From Bosea sp. ANAM02 (GTDB taxonomy: Bacteria; Pseudomonadota; Alphaproteobacteria; Rhizobiales; Beijerinckiaceae), in contig NZ_AP022849.1 of NCBI RefSeq assembly GCF_011764485.1, positions 248,001 to 312,000 of the forward strand: 64,000 nucleotides of DNA, given 5' to 3'. This document shows positions 16,586 through 24,479 of the stretch, piece after piece (position 1 is the first letter of the stretch; each line of letters opens with the position of its first letter). The notes beneath the pieces were generated by a model. The model was given only the letters and a program-made list of their open reading frames with translations. It did not search any database and had not been told where the DNA came from. Made by a program: the position numbers and the translations under genes.

Positions 16586-18475
16586 ATGACGAGCCAGAGC
16601 AAGGCAATGCGCCAGGAACTCATCAATCTGCTCGGTCAGATGCCTATCGCGACACGCCCCACCGCCGACGGTGGGGTCGAGGCTGCATCGTTGGACGCGA
16701 CAGGCGTTCCCGGAGCTGTCAACTATCTCCGTGTGACCGGCGCCGGTGAACTGCTCGCAGTTCGCCGCACCGTGCGCGTTCTCAGCCCCGACCCCTTTTC
16801 CTCCTTTGAGGGTGCGTCCGCCTCTCCCGAGCGGGAGATCCCACTATCGGAGGCCCTTGACTGGTTTGGCCTTCGCGGTGGCGTCTCCGGCTACGCCAAG
16901 CAGCTTCTCGCAAGCTTCACGGTGCGCTTCCCCGAGGCGAATATTCCGGAAGACACGATCCTTGCGGTTGGAGCTGCCCAACTCAATGCTGCGCATATCG
17001 AGACCGTCGCGACCAAACTCGATTCCCGTGTCCTCCACGCCTTGCGTGCTGTGACGGTGTTCCACCAGCCGACTTACGCGTTCTACGCCAACCCGGCGCG
17101 CGCGGAGGTTCGCCTGCAGGCGGCAGAGGCCTACCCACTCCTGGCGCAGGATCTCGCGATCAAGCCGACGCTGAAGCTCGCCATAGACATGAAGAAGTCG
17201 CTGAATGACGCGCTGATGCGGGCCTATGGCGAGACAGATATCGGCGTGCCGAAGCTCTCGCGTAGTCTCCTGCGCCGACTCGACAAGCTCGACTGGAATG
17301 ATCGCGGCACCGCGCCGAAGGTCCTGGTCGAGATGCTCTCGGCCGCGCCGCCCGACTGGTTCCCGACTAAGCGCGAGGAATTCGACGCCCTGCTCGATAT
17401 CGTCGAGGGCGCTCTTCGGCCACTTTACGTCGAAATGCCCGACGGCATCTCATCGCTGCTGGAAGGAGCCAAGGGGCAGTGGGCTGATCTGCGCGCTCGC
17501 GCCGCGAAATCGGCTGCTCCGACGCAGCCGCCCCTGGACCTCACGGAAGACCAGAAGGCATCCTGGCAGCCGGTGCCCGACGAGAGCCAGGAAGGGCTTC
17601 AGCGCGCAGCGAACGGCGTCATCGACATGGTCCGCTCCTTCCGTGACCAGGTTGTCCTTCCGATCGCGATGTCCCGCTCTACGGAGGATGAAGCGTATCT
17701 CGGCCCGGAGAGCCTCAGGCTCGCGACTGACGCAGCCATTCGTCTTCTTCTCGCCAAAAAGGCGCTGCCGGCCGCGTTCGAGCTGCAGCGGGACTGGCAT
17801 TCGCGGGTAACGACGATTCTCGCGGCCATCGGAACCGATGAAGAGCCGGAAATCGCGCGTGGCGAGATCAAGGCCGTCGCGGCTGATGGCTGGGCACCGC
17901 TCTGCGACGTCTGGATCGCGCCGAACGGGGTCCAGATCGTCCCTCTCACGGACAAGCGTGAGCTTCGCCAGGAAGGTAGCCGACTGGGGCACTGCGTCGG
18001 CGGTTACGACACGCGCGCGAAGGCCGGCGACTGCCACATCCTGTCTATGCGTGAGCAAGGAGATGGCTTTGACCCTGTCTCGCTCTCAACCGTCGAGATC
18101 GGGCGCGTCAACGAGGGCGTCACCGAACTTTCCGTGCGTCAGCACCAGGGTCAGGGCAACGGCACGCCGCCGAAGAAAGCCGTCGCCGCATTCGCGTGGT
18201 TCAAGGGCGAGGTCGAGGCCGGACGCATTCCGCTCAACCATGGCGGCATCATGAGCTACCTGTCCAACCGCACCCGTCCCACCGACGAAATCGAGATCCG
18301 TTGCGGCTACGACCGAAAGGACCTGGAGATCGTCGAAAGCGCTCTGCGTGCCTGGGAGCCCTTGATGGGTAAACGACTGCGTAAACTCAGCCTCGAGGAG
18401 TTCAGGAAGCTGCCTGAGATGGCTGATATCGTTCAGGCGTTGGCTCCGAGCTATTCGCCGGCTCTGCGCGTCTGA
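16586..18475 (+). CDS. PcfJ-like protein
   Basis: A 629-residue protein. Its C-terminal third carries the PcfJ signature: LGHCVGGYD (about residue 466) followed by a HILSMR strand and ending in ELSVRQHQGQGN. PcfJ proteins are common on conjugative plasmids and phages; their activity is not known. The N-terminal 440 residues are helical and unrecognised. It follows the Strawberry-notch helicase by 8 bases in the same operon, which hints that the two act together. The 3' end overlaps the convergent gene by 74 bases. Confidence 0.75.
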   Translation: MTSQSKAMRQELINLLGQMPIATRPTADGGVEAASLDATGVPGAVNYLRVTGAGELLAVRRTVRVLSPDPFSSFEGASASPEREIPLSEALDWFGLRGGVSGYAKQLLASFTVRFPEANIPEDTILAVGAAQLNAAHIETVATKLDSRVLHALRAVTVFHQPTYAFYANPARAEVRLQAAEAYPLLAQDLAIKPTLKLAIDMKKSLNDALMRAYGETDIGVPKLSRSLLRRLDKLDWNDRGTAPKVLVEMLSAAPPDWFPTKREEFDALLDIVEGALRPLYVEMPDGISSLLEGAKGQWADLRARAAKSAAPTQPPLDLTEDQKASWQPVPDESQEGLQRAANGVIDMVRSFRDQVVLPIAMSRSTEDEAYLGPESLRLATDAAIRLLLAKKALPAAFELQRDWHSRVTTILAAIGTDEEPEIARGEIKAVAADGWAPLCDVWIAPNGVQIVPLTDKRELRQEGSRLGHCVGGYDTRAKAGDCHILSMREQGDGFDPVSLSTVEIGRVNEGVTELSVRQHQGQGNGTPPKKAVAAFAWFKGEVEAGRIPLNHGGIMSYLSNRTRPTDEIEIRCGYDRKDLEIVESALRAWEPLMGKRLRKLSLEEFRKLPEMADIVQALAPSYSPALRV

Positions 18476-19256
18476 CAGCTGCAGGACGATAGACAAGCCG
18501 CGGACGCTCCACGCCAGATCGGATAAAGCCCTTCCCTCGAAAGAGGGAGGCCAACCTCGTTCGCCAGCCTGGGGCGCCCCCACGGTCGTGAGCGGCTGGC
18601 GCTTCGGCAACGGTGAGCATCAAGAGGGCGGCAAGGGTAAACGGCAGCTCCATCACCACGTCACGCTGGGCTGTCTGCATTGCCGCCGCGATGTCCGCTT
18701 CACTCGCGTCTTCCAGCTCGGCCATTGCCTTTAGCTCGTCAAGCAGCTGCGGGGGGAAGTAGACGGTTGCCAGGTTGGTGATCCGCGCGAGGCATTCAGT
18801 CCAGCCGCGTCCGTAGACCTTCCGCGCCAAAAGAGCATGGACTCGCAGCTGGCTCGGTTTAAGGGCGACGGCTGCATATGAGTGGCGGCATGATCCGTCA
18901 GCAAACTCCCAGGCTGTCATCATGACGAGCTTGTCGGCCTCCGAGGGGTCGGGGCAAACGAGAACCCCGACGCGCTCTGGGTGGGCGGCGCCATAGAGCG
19001 CTTCGCTCCCGTCCTCCCGACGCGGCGCGTCCCGAAACTCGATCCAGTAACCGCTTTCCGGAATTGAGATGAGGTCGATGTTCCGCTCAATCGAAGCTGT
19101 CTGGGAATCGACGCAGGCCTGCAGCTCCACGACGGTGGCGTCATCGAGCACGAAGGCCTGTGCATGGTCGACGAGCTCGGCGAAATGCAGGTGCTCCGCG
19201 GCGCCGCGCAGGCCGCGGGCGTTGCTCGCGGTTTTGCTCTGAAGCGTGACCGTCAC
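18402..19256 (-). CDS. Hypothetical protein translationally coupled to TraR/DksA gene
   Basis: A 284-residue protein. The GTG start at 19256 was chosen because it overlaps the TGA of the upstream zinc-finger gene as GTGA; the longer in-frame extension would run back through that gene. Residues about 60-200 look like an alpha/beta domain; a hydrophobic helix (ELPFTLAALLMLTVAEA) follows near residue 205 and could be membrane-associated. The Arg/Pro-rich tail overlaps the end of the pcfJ-like gene by 74 bases. No family recognised. Confidence 0.55.
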   Translation of the reverse strand: MTVTLQSKTASNARGLRGAAEHLHFAELVDHAQAFVLDDATVVELQACVDSQTASIERNIDLISIPESGYWIEFRDAPRREDGSEALYGAAHPERVGVLVCPDPSEADKLVMMTAWEFADGSCRHSYAAVALKPSQLRVHALLARKVYGRGWTECLARITNLATVYFPPQLLDELKAMAELEDASEADIAAAMQTAQRDVVMELPFTLAALLMLTVAEAPAAHDRGGAPGWRTRLASLFRGKGFIRSGVERPRLVYRPAAVRRAEPANSSEPTPERYQPSQAAS

Positions 19257-19471
19257 CGACGTTCGGCCAGCTGCTGGCAATTCACGCAACGGGTTGCGCT
19301 CGGTAGGGCCTTGATACGGGCGGCTGGGATCTCGTCGCCGCAGATCGCGCAATCGCGCTGCTCGCCCAGTCCGGGCTCAACCGCAAGAGAGGCCTGGATG
19401 TTGCGGATCTGGCGAGCTCTCATCAATTCATCGCGCTCGATCGCGAGGGAGATGTCGCTTTCTTCAGTCAT
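19253..19471 (-). CDS. TraR/DksA-type C4 zinc-finger protein
   Basis: A 72-residue protein with the short TraR layout: an N-terminal helix and then a C-x2-C / C-x2-C finger (CAICGDEIP and RCVNC) with the typical IPxARxxALP between the pairs. Plasmid TraR and phage relatives bind the secondary channel of RNA polymerase and mimic DksA plus ppGpp. The ATG at 19471 follows CGGAG. Its stop overlaps the GTG of the next gene. An AAGGATT word lies 20 bases upstream of the ATG. A role in adjusting host transcription is inferred from the family. Confidence 0.8.
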   Translation of the reverse strand: MTEESDISLAIERDELMRARQIRNIQASLAVEPGLGEQRDCAICGDEIPAARIKALPSATRCVNCQQLAERR

Positions 19472-19490
19472 GGCAAAACTCCGGAGCGAT

Positions 19491-19497
19491 AAGGATT
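19491..19497 (-). promoter_or_regulatory. AATCCTT word upstream of TraR/DksA gene
   Basis: On the minus strand it reads GAATCCTTA, 20 bases before the ATG at 19471. It shares the 7-base core of the recurrent word but not the terminal C and G. Confidence 0.35.
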
Positions 19498-19627
19498 CTT
19501 CCTTTGATCGCCTCACAGCGAAGGTAGGAAGAGCTTCTTGGCCCCGTCAACCAAGAACCGTTACCGCGTTTCTTGACCGTCCACGGTTTCTCGCGGACAC
19601 TTTCTGAAGTTTTCCGCGGAGCGATTC

Positions 19628-19960
19628 ATGAAGCGCATCATCACCCTCCTGGCCCTCGCGACGCTGAGCGCCATTCCGTCAATGGCACAGGCCGGAGAAT
19701 ACGGTCGCTACGCGACCACCACCGAGCAGTTCGAGGCCGGCTTTCCTCGGATGATCGATGGTCGCTATCCGCTGAGCGCGCCGCCGAAGGAGCGTATCCC
19801 GGTCGGGGCTTACATTCCGCCGGTGGAGAACAGCTTCGCCAACGTGAAGCACTATCGCACCGGTGAGGCATCCGTGGAGAGCGGCCGCCGCTATCGCAGC
19901 AGCCGTGATCTCAAGGGCAACGCTCGCTACGATCGCTCGCGGGCTGCCTGGCGCCGCTGA
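19628..19960 (+). CDS. Small secreted protein
   Basis: A 110-residue protein with a textbook signal peptide (MKRIITLLALATLSAIPSMAQA) and a GGAG ribosome site. The mature 88 residues are rich in Arg, Tyr and Gly, basic towards the end (SRAAWRR) and without Cys. Probably periplasmic. It stands alone between two leftward gene groups. No family recognised. Confidence 0.65.
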   Translation: MKRIITLLALATLSAIPSMAQAGEYGRYATTTEQFEAGFPRMIDGRYPLSAPPKERIPVGAYIPPVENSFANVKHYRTGEASVESGRRYRSSRDLKGNARYDRSRAAWRR

Positions 19961-19985
19961 GCAGGCTCAATCCTGCTTGATTTAT

Positions 19986-20013
19986 AGCGAGACACTCCCC
20001 TGGAGGTCTCGCT
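19986..20013. terminator. Hairpin AGCGAGAC/GTCTCGCT after the small secreted protein gene
   Basis: An 8-base perfect stem with a 12-base loop lies 26 bases after the stop. There is no clear U-tract, so this may be a transcript-end stabiliser rather than an efficient terminator. Confidence 0.4.
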
Positions 20014-20074
20014 CAACTTCCCTGGCTGATTGGTTATCTCTGGACGTTTCGGTCCAGGGGCGAGTTTCCTGGCG

Positions 20075-20464
20075 TTATGCCGCCAAATGCTCTTCGATCT
20101 GTCTGCATGTGACGGCGACCGCTTCCGCGTAAAGAGCGGTCTGATGGGCGGACGCGAAGAACTCCAACAATTCGGATTCGGCAGCTGGGATATCGAAACC
20201 CACGCCGACGCCCCCCAGTCCGGTCATTTGACGCATAAATGGGTCGACGCAATCGGCCAAGCTTAATCGCTCCGCTACGATGTAATGCTTGTAGGGGTCG
20301 ATTTCGGCATTGATCGCCCAAATCGCGAATTCCGTATCTTCCTCGATCCGATCCACAAAGACCGTCACATTCCAGGATGCATCCCAGCCTCGCGGATTCA
20401 CGCGCAGGCCTTCCCTACCACGTCGCGCGAGGTCGAGGATCTGCGTAGCGAGAGCGTCGTCCAT
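20075..20464 (-). CDS. Hypothetical protein
   Basis: A 129-residue cytoplasmic protein with no recognised motif. It starts MDDALATQILDLARRG and has an apparent antiparallel sheet (SWNVTVFVDRIEEDTEFAIWAI) followed by helices. It lies 30 bases downstream of the RseP-type protease gene on the same strand and is probably cotranscribed with it. Confidence 0.55.
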   Translation of the reverse strand: MDDALATQILDLARRGREGLRVNPRGWDASWNVTVFVDRIEEDTEFAIWAINAEIDPYKHYIVAERLSLADCVDPFMRQMTGLGGVGVGFDIPAAESELLEFFASAHQTALYAEAVAVTCRQIEEHLAA

Positions 20465-20494
20465 AGATATCGCCTTTTGGCCAGGATTGGGGCA

Positions 20495-21613
20495 CTAAGC
20501 CTTGCTGAACAAAGCCCAAAGGTCATTGATCGTCAGGGTCGTCATCAGCGCAAGCAGCAGGACAACCCCGACAGCCTGAATGCCGACCAGCAACCTGGCA
20601 TTCAGAGGACGCCTGACGATACCCTCGATCGCGCAGATCAGAAGCTGCCCACCGTCGAGCACCGGCAGCGGCACAAGATTCACGACCGCCAAGTTGATGG
20701 AGAAGGCGGCGAGGATGAAGACGAAGTTGGCAATGCCATCGCTGATCGCCTGGGACGTCACCTCCGCCATCTTGATCGGCCCGCCGACCTCCGAGATCGG
20801 CCTTGTGCCGATGAAGAGCTGCTTCACCGCAATCACGAAGGCCCGCGTCTGCTTCCAGACGTCGCCGGCGCCATAGACGAGAGCGTCCATCGGACCAACC
20901 GTCTCGTGGACGGGATCACCCGACACGATGCCAATCCGGCCGATCGACTGGGTTCCCCCAATGCCCGTGATGCGCTCGACCCGGGGCTGAACCTTGATCG
21001 TGAGCTCTTCGGTCCCCCGAGCTATGCGTGCAACCGCGGGCTCGTTCAGTCGGAGCGAGATCTCGGAGAAAATATCGCCAAAGCTGTGGGTGCGAACCCC
21101 GTTCACGCTCAGAAAGCGGTCACCTGGCCGGATGCCAGCCTGTTCTGCGGCGCCGCCAACGACAACCTCGCGCACGACCGGTGGAACGACCGGTCGGCCG
21201 AATCCGACATACAGCGATGCGATGACGAGAAAGCCGAGAAGCAGGTTCGCGCCCGGTCCTGCCGCCAAAACGATGGCGCGATGCAGAGGCGGACGCCGGA
21301 GGAGATAGGGGGATTTCGGATCAGGCTTTCCGTTGCCATCGAGGTCGCTTGTGGAGACCATCCCAATGCCGTCACGGTCTCCTAGGAAGCGAACGAAACC
21401 GCCGATCGGGATGGCCCGCAGCTGCCATTCGCAGCCGTCTCTATCCCGGCGTGACCACAGCACTTTGCCAAGTCCCACCGAGAAAGTCGTTGGCTCGATT
21501 CCGAGTGATTTCGCTGCGAAATAGTGCCCATACTCGTGGGAGAACACGAGGATCGAGAATGCGATCAAGAACGGGATGAGGGCCCCAGCGAGACCAAAGA
21601 CATAGTCGAGCAT
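20495..21613 (-). CDS. rseP: RseP-type site-2 zinc metalloprotease (M50)
   Basis: A 372-residue intramembrane protease. The first membrane helix carries the zinc motif HEYGH (within VFSHEYGHYFAAK), the C-terminal membrane region has NLVPLPVLDGG with the third metal ligand Asp, and a single PDZ domain lies between them (about residues 120-200, GIRPGDRFLSVNG). Alphaproteobacterial RseP/MmpA proteins have this single-PDZ form. Such proteases cut anti-sigma factors or leftover signal peptides within the membrane. ATG 21613 follows GAGGA. A copy on a mobile element is unusual; its target may be encoded by the element. Confidence 0.9.
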   Translation of the reverse strand: MLDYVFGLAGALIPFLIAFSILVFSHEYGHYFAAKSLGIEPTTFSVGLGKVLWSRRDRDGCEWQLRAIPIGGFVRFLGDRDGIGMVSTSDLDGNGKPDPKSPYLLRRPPLHRAIVLAAGPGANLLLGFLVIASLYVGFGRPVVPPVVREVVVGGAAEQAGIRPGDRFLSVNGVRTHSFGDIFSEISLRLNEPAVARIARGTEELTIKVQPRVERITGIGGTQSIGRIGIVSGDPVHETVGPMDALVYGAGDVWKQTRAFVIAVKQLFIGTRPISEVGGPIKMAEVTSQAISDGIANFVFILAAFSINLAVVNLVPLPVLDGGQLLICAIEGIVRRPLNARLLVGIQAVGVVLLLALMTTLTINDLWALFSKA

Positions 21614-21699
21614 CAAAATTCCTCGAAGCGGCCGTCAGATTCTAGGACTGTGCCGAGTCCGATTGAAGTGGATCCCGGCCGTCGTTCACAGGCTACTGG

Positions 21700-22464
21700 T
21701 CAGCGGCAGGGCTGGGCAGGGATGAGTTCGAGCTTCTCGATGCGGCCGCGGCTAATACGCTCGCCCTCGATGACCTCGAAGCCAGCAACGACGCCGTTCT
21801 CGAACTCAGTCGCCTTCATCTCGAACGAAGGGCCGGCGTCCTGGAACGCCTCGCCGACGAAGAAGGCCTCGCGGGTATGCCAGGATTTCAGTCCCTGGAG
21901 CGCGCCGAGATCGCCGGGATCCGGCCGCCTCGGCTGAACGATGGTGGACACCTGTGCCGCCTTCGTTCCGAAACCGGGGGCGCCCAGGTAGGCAGGCATG
22001 CTCTTCATGATCGCGCCGGGCCCGCTGATGTCGATCGCGGAACGCAGTGCCTTCGTGCGGCTGATCGGGAAAAGCACATTGGCTGGAAGCTCCGCCCTCT
22101 GCTCCTCGGGAGCCACGATGCGGACGACCGTTGCGTCGTTCTCCCGTTCGGCCTGGCCTCGGAAGCTTTTGATCTCGGTCCCGTCCTGTTCGAGCGTGTC
22201 GTTGAAGGAATAGGATTTGCCGTCGGCGGATTCCCAGGTCGCGGACGTGCGAACGACCTTGCCGAAATCATTGTCGATCTCCAGGCGCCGGAGCATCGCG
22301 TAGCCACGGCAGGCGTCGCCGAGCAACTCCACCTCCATGCGACCCGTCGGCGATCCCGACTCGTCGGTCATCGAATAAGTCGCACGGTGCGATGCGATCG
22401 AAGCTTCGTCGGCGAGGGCCGGAGACGCTGCAGCCAGGACGATCAGGAGATAGAACGCGCGCAT
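21700..22464 (-). CDS. EipB-like periplasmic protein (DUF1849)
   Basis: A 254-residue protein with signal peptide MRAFYLLIVLAAASPALA. The mature part opens with SHRATYSM, followed by GRMEVELLGDACRGY and TSATWESADGKSYSF, matching DUF1849, whose Brucella member EipB keeps the cell envelope intact. Two Cys residues (in DACRGY and at the end, QPCR) correspond to the conserved disulfide pair. It lies upstream of the RseP-type protease on the same strand, 86 bases away, so an envelope-quality pair is plausible. The family call rests on pattern recognition. Confidence 0.65.
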   Translation of the reverse strand: MRAFYLLIVLAAASPALADEASIASHRATYSMTDESGSPTGRMEVELLGDACRGYAMLRRLEIDNDFGKVVRTSATWESADGKSYSFNDTLEQDGTEIKSFRGQAERENDATVVRIVAPEEQRAELPANVLFPISRTKALRSAIDISGPGAIMKSMPAYLGAPGFGTKAAQVSTIVQPRRPDPGDLGALQGLKSWHTREAFFVGEAFQDAGPSFEMKATEFENGVVAGFEVIEGERISRGRIEKLELIPAQPCR

Positions 22465-22560
22465 GAGACGACCTCGGTCAGCCGTTGAATTCTGAGCCTT
22501 AAGGAATAATCCATGAGGACGTGAGTATCAAACATTCAGTCCTCTGATTCACGCTATTCA

Positions 22561-22569
22561 CAAGGATTG
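22561..22569 (-). promoter_or_regulatory. CAATCCTTG word between EipB-like and gmk genes
   Basis: CAAGGATTG on the plus strand. Read leftward it is CAATCCTTG, 97 bases upstream of the EipB-like ATG; read rightward it lies 53 bases upstream of the gmk GTG. Exact copy of the recurrent word. Confidence 0.45.
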
Positions 22570-22622
22570 TGCCTTTCCTCCTGCGACCCGAGAGATGATG
22601 AACTGCAATCGGGTTTCTCCGC

Positions 22623-23297
22623 GTGTCGCTTCCGAACCAAGGACTGCTGCTCTCCCTTTCCTCCCCAAGCGGGGCGGGGAAGTCGACGCTTGCCCGTGCT
22701 CTCCTGAAGGTTGACCCTCGCTTCGTTCCTTCGGTCTCGATGACGACGCGCGGCCGGCGCCGGAGCGAAGGACACGGGATCGACTATCACTTCGTCGATC
22801 GTGCTCAGTTCGGGCGCGAGGTGGCCGCCGGCGGCTTGATTGAATGGGCCGAGGTCTACGGAAACCTGTATGGCACGCCGAAGGCTCCGGTGGAGGCAGC
22901 ACTCCGCAGCGGCCGGGACGTCCTCTTCGATATCGACTGGCAAGGCGCGGGACAGATCGCGGACGCCTATCAGCTCAACAGTGTTCGTGTTTTCATCCTG
23001 CCTCCCTCAGCAGACGCGCTTCGATCGCGTTTGGTTCGACGTGCCGAGGATTCCGACGATGTCATTGCGCGCCGGCTCGCCGCCGCGGCGGAAGACGTCT
23101 CCCACGCAGCGGATTACGACTACCTCCTGGTCAACGAAGATCTTGAGGCATGCCTGTCGTCATTGCGGCAGATCGTGGCATATGAGCGGGCCCGGCGGCT
23201 GGGGCTGGAGGTCACCCCACCGCGCCTTGACTCCGATGCGGGGGACTTGCTCTTGGCTCTGCAGGACGATCTGGGCGTGCGCGCGCCGGCGCCCTGA
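22623..23297 (+). CDS. gmk: Guanylate kinase
   Basis: This 224-residue enzyme phosphorylates GMP or dGMP to the diphosphate using ATP. The P-loop is SPSGAGKST (residues 14-22), SMTTRGRRRSEGHGIDYHFV is the typical GMP-binding region, EVYGNLYGTP and DIDWQGA follow in order, and a lid with paired Arg ends in the usual RR. Start is GTG 22623 with a weak ribosome site; ATG codons just upstream are out of frame. It is convergent with the dGTPase gene, with no base between the stops. A second copy beside the chromosomal gmk is implied. Confidence 0.9.
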   Translation: MSLPNQGLLLSLSSPSGAGKSTLARALLKVDPRFVPSVSMTTRGRRRSEGHGIDYHFVDRAQFGREVAAGGLIEWAEVYGNLYGTPKAPVEAALRSGRDVLFDIDWQGAGQIADAYQLNSVRVFILPPSADALRSRLVRRAEDSDDVIARRLAAAAEDVSHAADYDYLLVNEDLEACLSSLRQIVAYERARRLGLEVTPPRLDSDAGDLLLALQDDLGVRAPAP

Positions 23298-24479
23298 TCA
23301 GATCCTCGGGGTGAGCAATCGTCCCGATGCGATCGCCCGGTGCTGCGCCATTGCATATCGATCGGTCATTCCCGAGACATAATCTCGAACACGATCTGCG
23401 ATCACCTGAGGGTCTGCTCCATCGAGCCCCTCGCTCCATTCGCCTGGCATCAACGACGGCTCTTCCAGGAACCAGGTTGCGAGCTCTCCGACGTTCCGGG
23501 CGGCTTCGTCGGCCTCATCCTTCACGGCGTCGCTCCAATAGAGGTTCGCGTACAGCCAGGACTTCAGCTCGCTCTGCAGGGCCGCCATTGGCTCTGACAG
23601 GCTGATTGACGCCTCTCGGCGGTCACGAACCTGGTCCGGGTGAGTCAGGCCTTCCAATAGCTGTGCGGAGGTTTGAGCGATGTCCGCGGCCATCCTTCCG
23701 ATCAGGCCGCGGGAGATCTCATGAGCTTTTCGCTCCTGGTCGCTGACGGCATCCAGACCGGACGCGCGCCAAACGTGGTCGACCAGCTCAACTTCGCGAA
23801 CCCGGCGCAGGTCGATGACGCCGCTGCGCACTCCGTCTTCGAGATCTGCCGCGAGGTAGGCACAGTCGTCGGCCAGGGCAGCAATTTGTGCCTCGGCGGA
23901 GGCATGCTTCGAGAGGTCAATGCCTCGGAGGCGGGCTGCCCTTCGAATGTCCTCAGGGACTGGCTTACCGGCGTGCTTCCCGATCTGAAGCCCGTCAGCC
24001 CCGACCAGAGGACCGTTGTGAGCGATGATGCCTTCGAGAGCCTCGAAGGTCAGGTCCAAGCCATCAAATGCAGCGTATCGCCGCTCCAGCCGCTCTACGA
24101 TGGCTACCGCCTGGGCGTTGTGATCGAACCCGCCTCGGGCAGCGAGAACCTCGTCCAGGTAGTGCTCCCCGCGATGTCCGAGGGGCGGATGGCCTAAGTC
24201 ATGCCCAAGAGCTACATTCTCCGACAGTTCTGGATCGAGATTGAGGCTCGCTGCGATGCCTCTGGCGATCTGCGCGACCTCCAGCGTATGCGTCAGCCGC
24301 GTCCTCACATGATCGCTCGGGAGCGAGAAGACCTGGGTCTTCAGGCTCAGACGGCGGAAAGCGGCGGAGTGGATAATTCGCTGCCGGTCGCGAGCGAATT
24401 CCGACCGCCCGTCCGTGCACGGCCCCTCGAAGACCCGTCCACGGGACGGGATCGTGTCTGCAGCGACCGGAGAACGCAT
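23298..24479 (-). CDS. dgt: Deoxyguanosinetriphosphate triphosphohydrolase-like HD protein
   Basis: A 393-residue protein hydrolysing dNTPs (classically dGTP) to nucleoside and triphosphate. The HD-domain metal motif is complete: RLTHTLEVAQIAR, then LGHDLGHPPLGHRGE, and a later Asp in the DCAYLAADLEDG region. Length and N-terminal RSEFARDRQRIIHSAAFRRL match the bacterial dgt type. Its ATG overlaps the upstream stop (TGATG). It may balance dNTP pools with the other element enzymes or, as for some dGTPases, deplete dNTPs against phage; the latter is speculation. Confidence 0.88.
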   Translation of the reverse strand: MRSPVAADTIPSRGRVFEGPCTDGRSEFARDRQRIIHSAAFRRLSLKTQVFSLPSDHVRTRLTHTLEVAQIARGIAASLNLDPELSENVALGHDLGHPPLGHRGEHYLDEVLAARGGFDHNAQAVAIVERLERRYAAFDGLDLTFEALEGIIAHNGPLVGADGLQIGKHAGKPVPEDIRRAARLRGIDLSKHASAEAQIAALADDCAYLAADLEDGVRSGVIDLRRVREVELVDHVWRASGLDAVSDQERKAHEISRGLIGRMAADIAQTSAQLLEGLTHPDQVRDRREASISLSEPMAALQSELKSWLYANLYWSDAVKDEADEAARNVGELATWFLEEPSLMPGEWSEGLDGADPQVIADRVRDYVSGMTDRYAMAQHRAIASGRLLTPRI

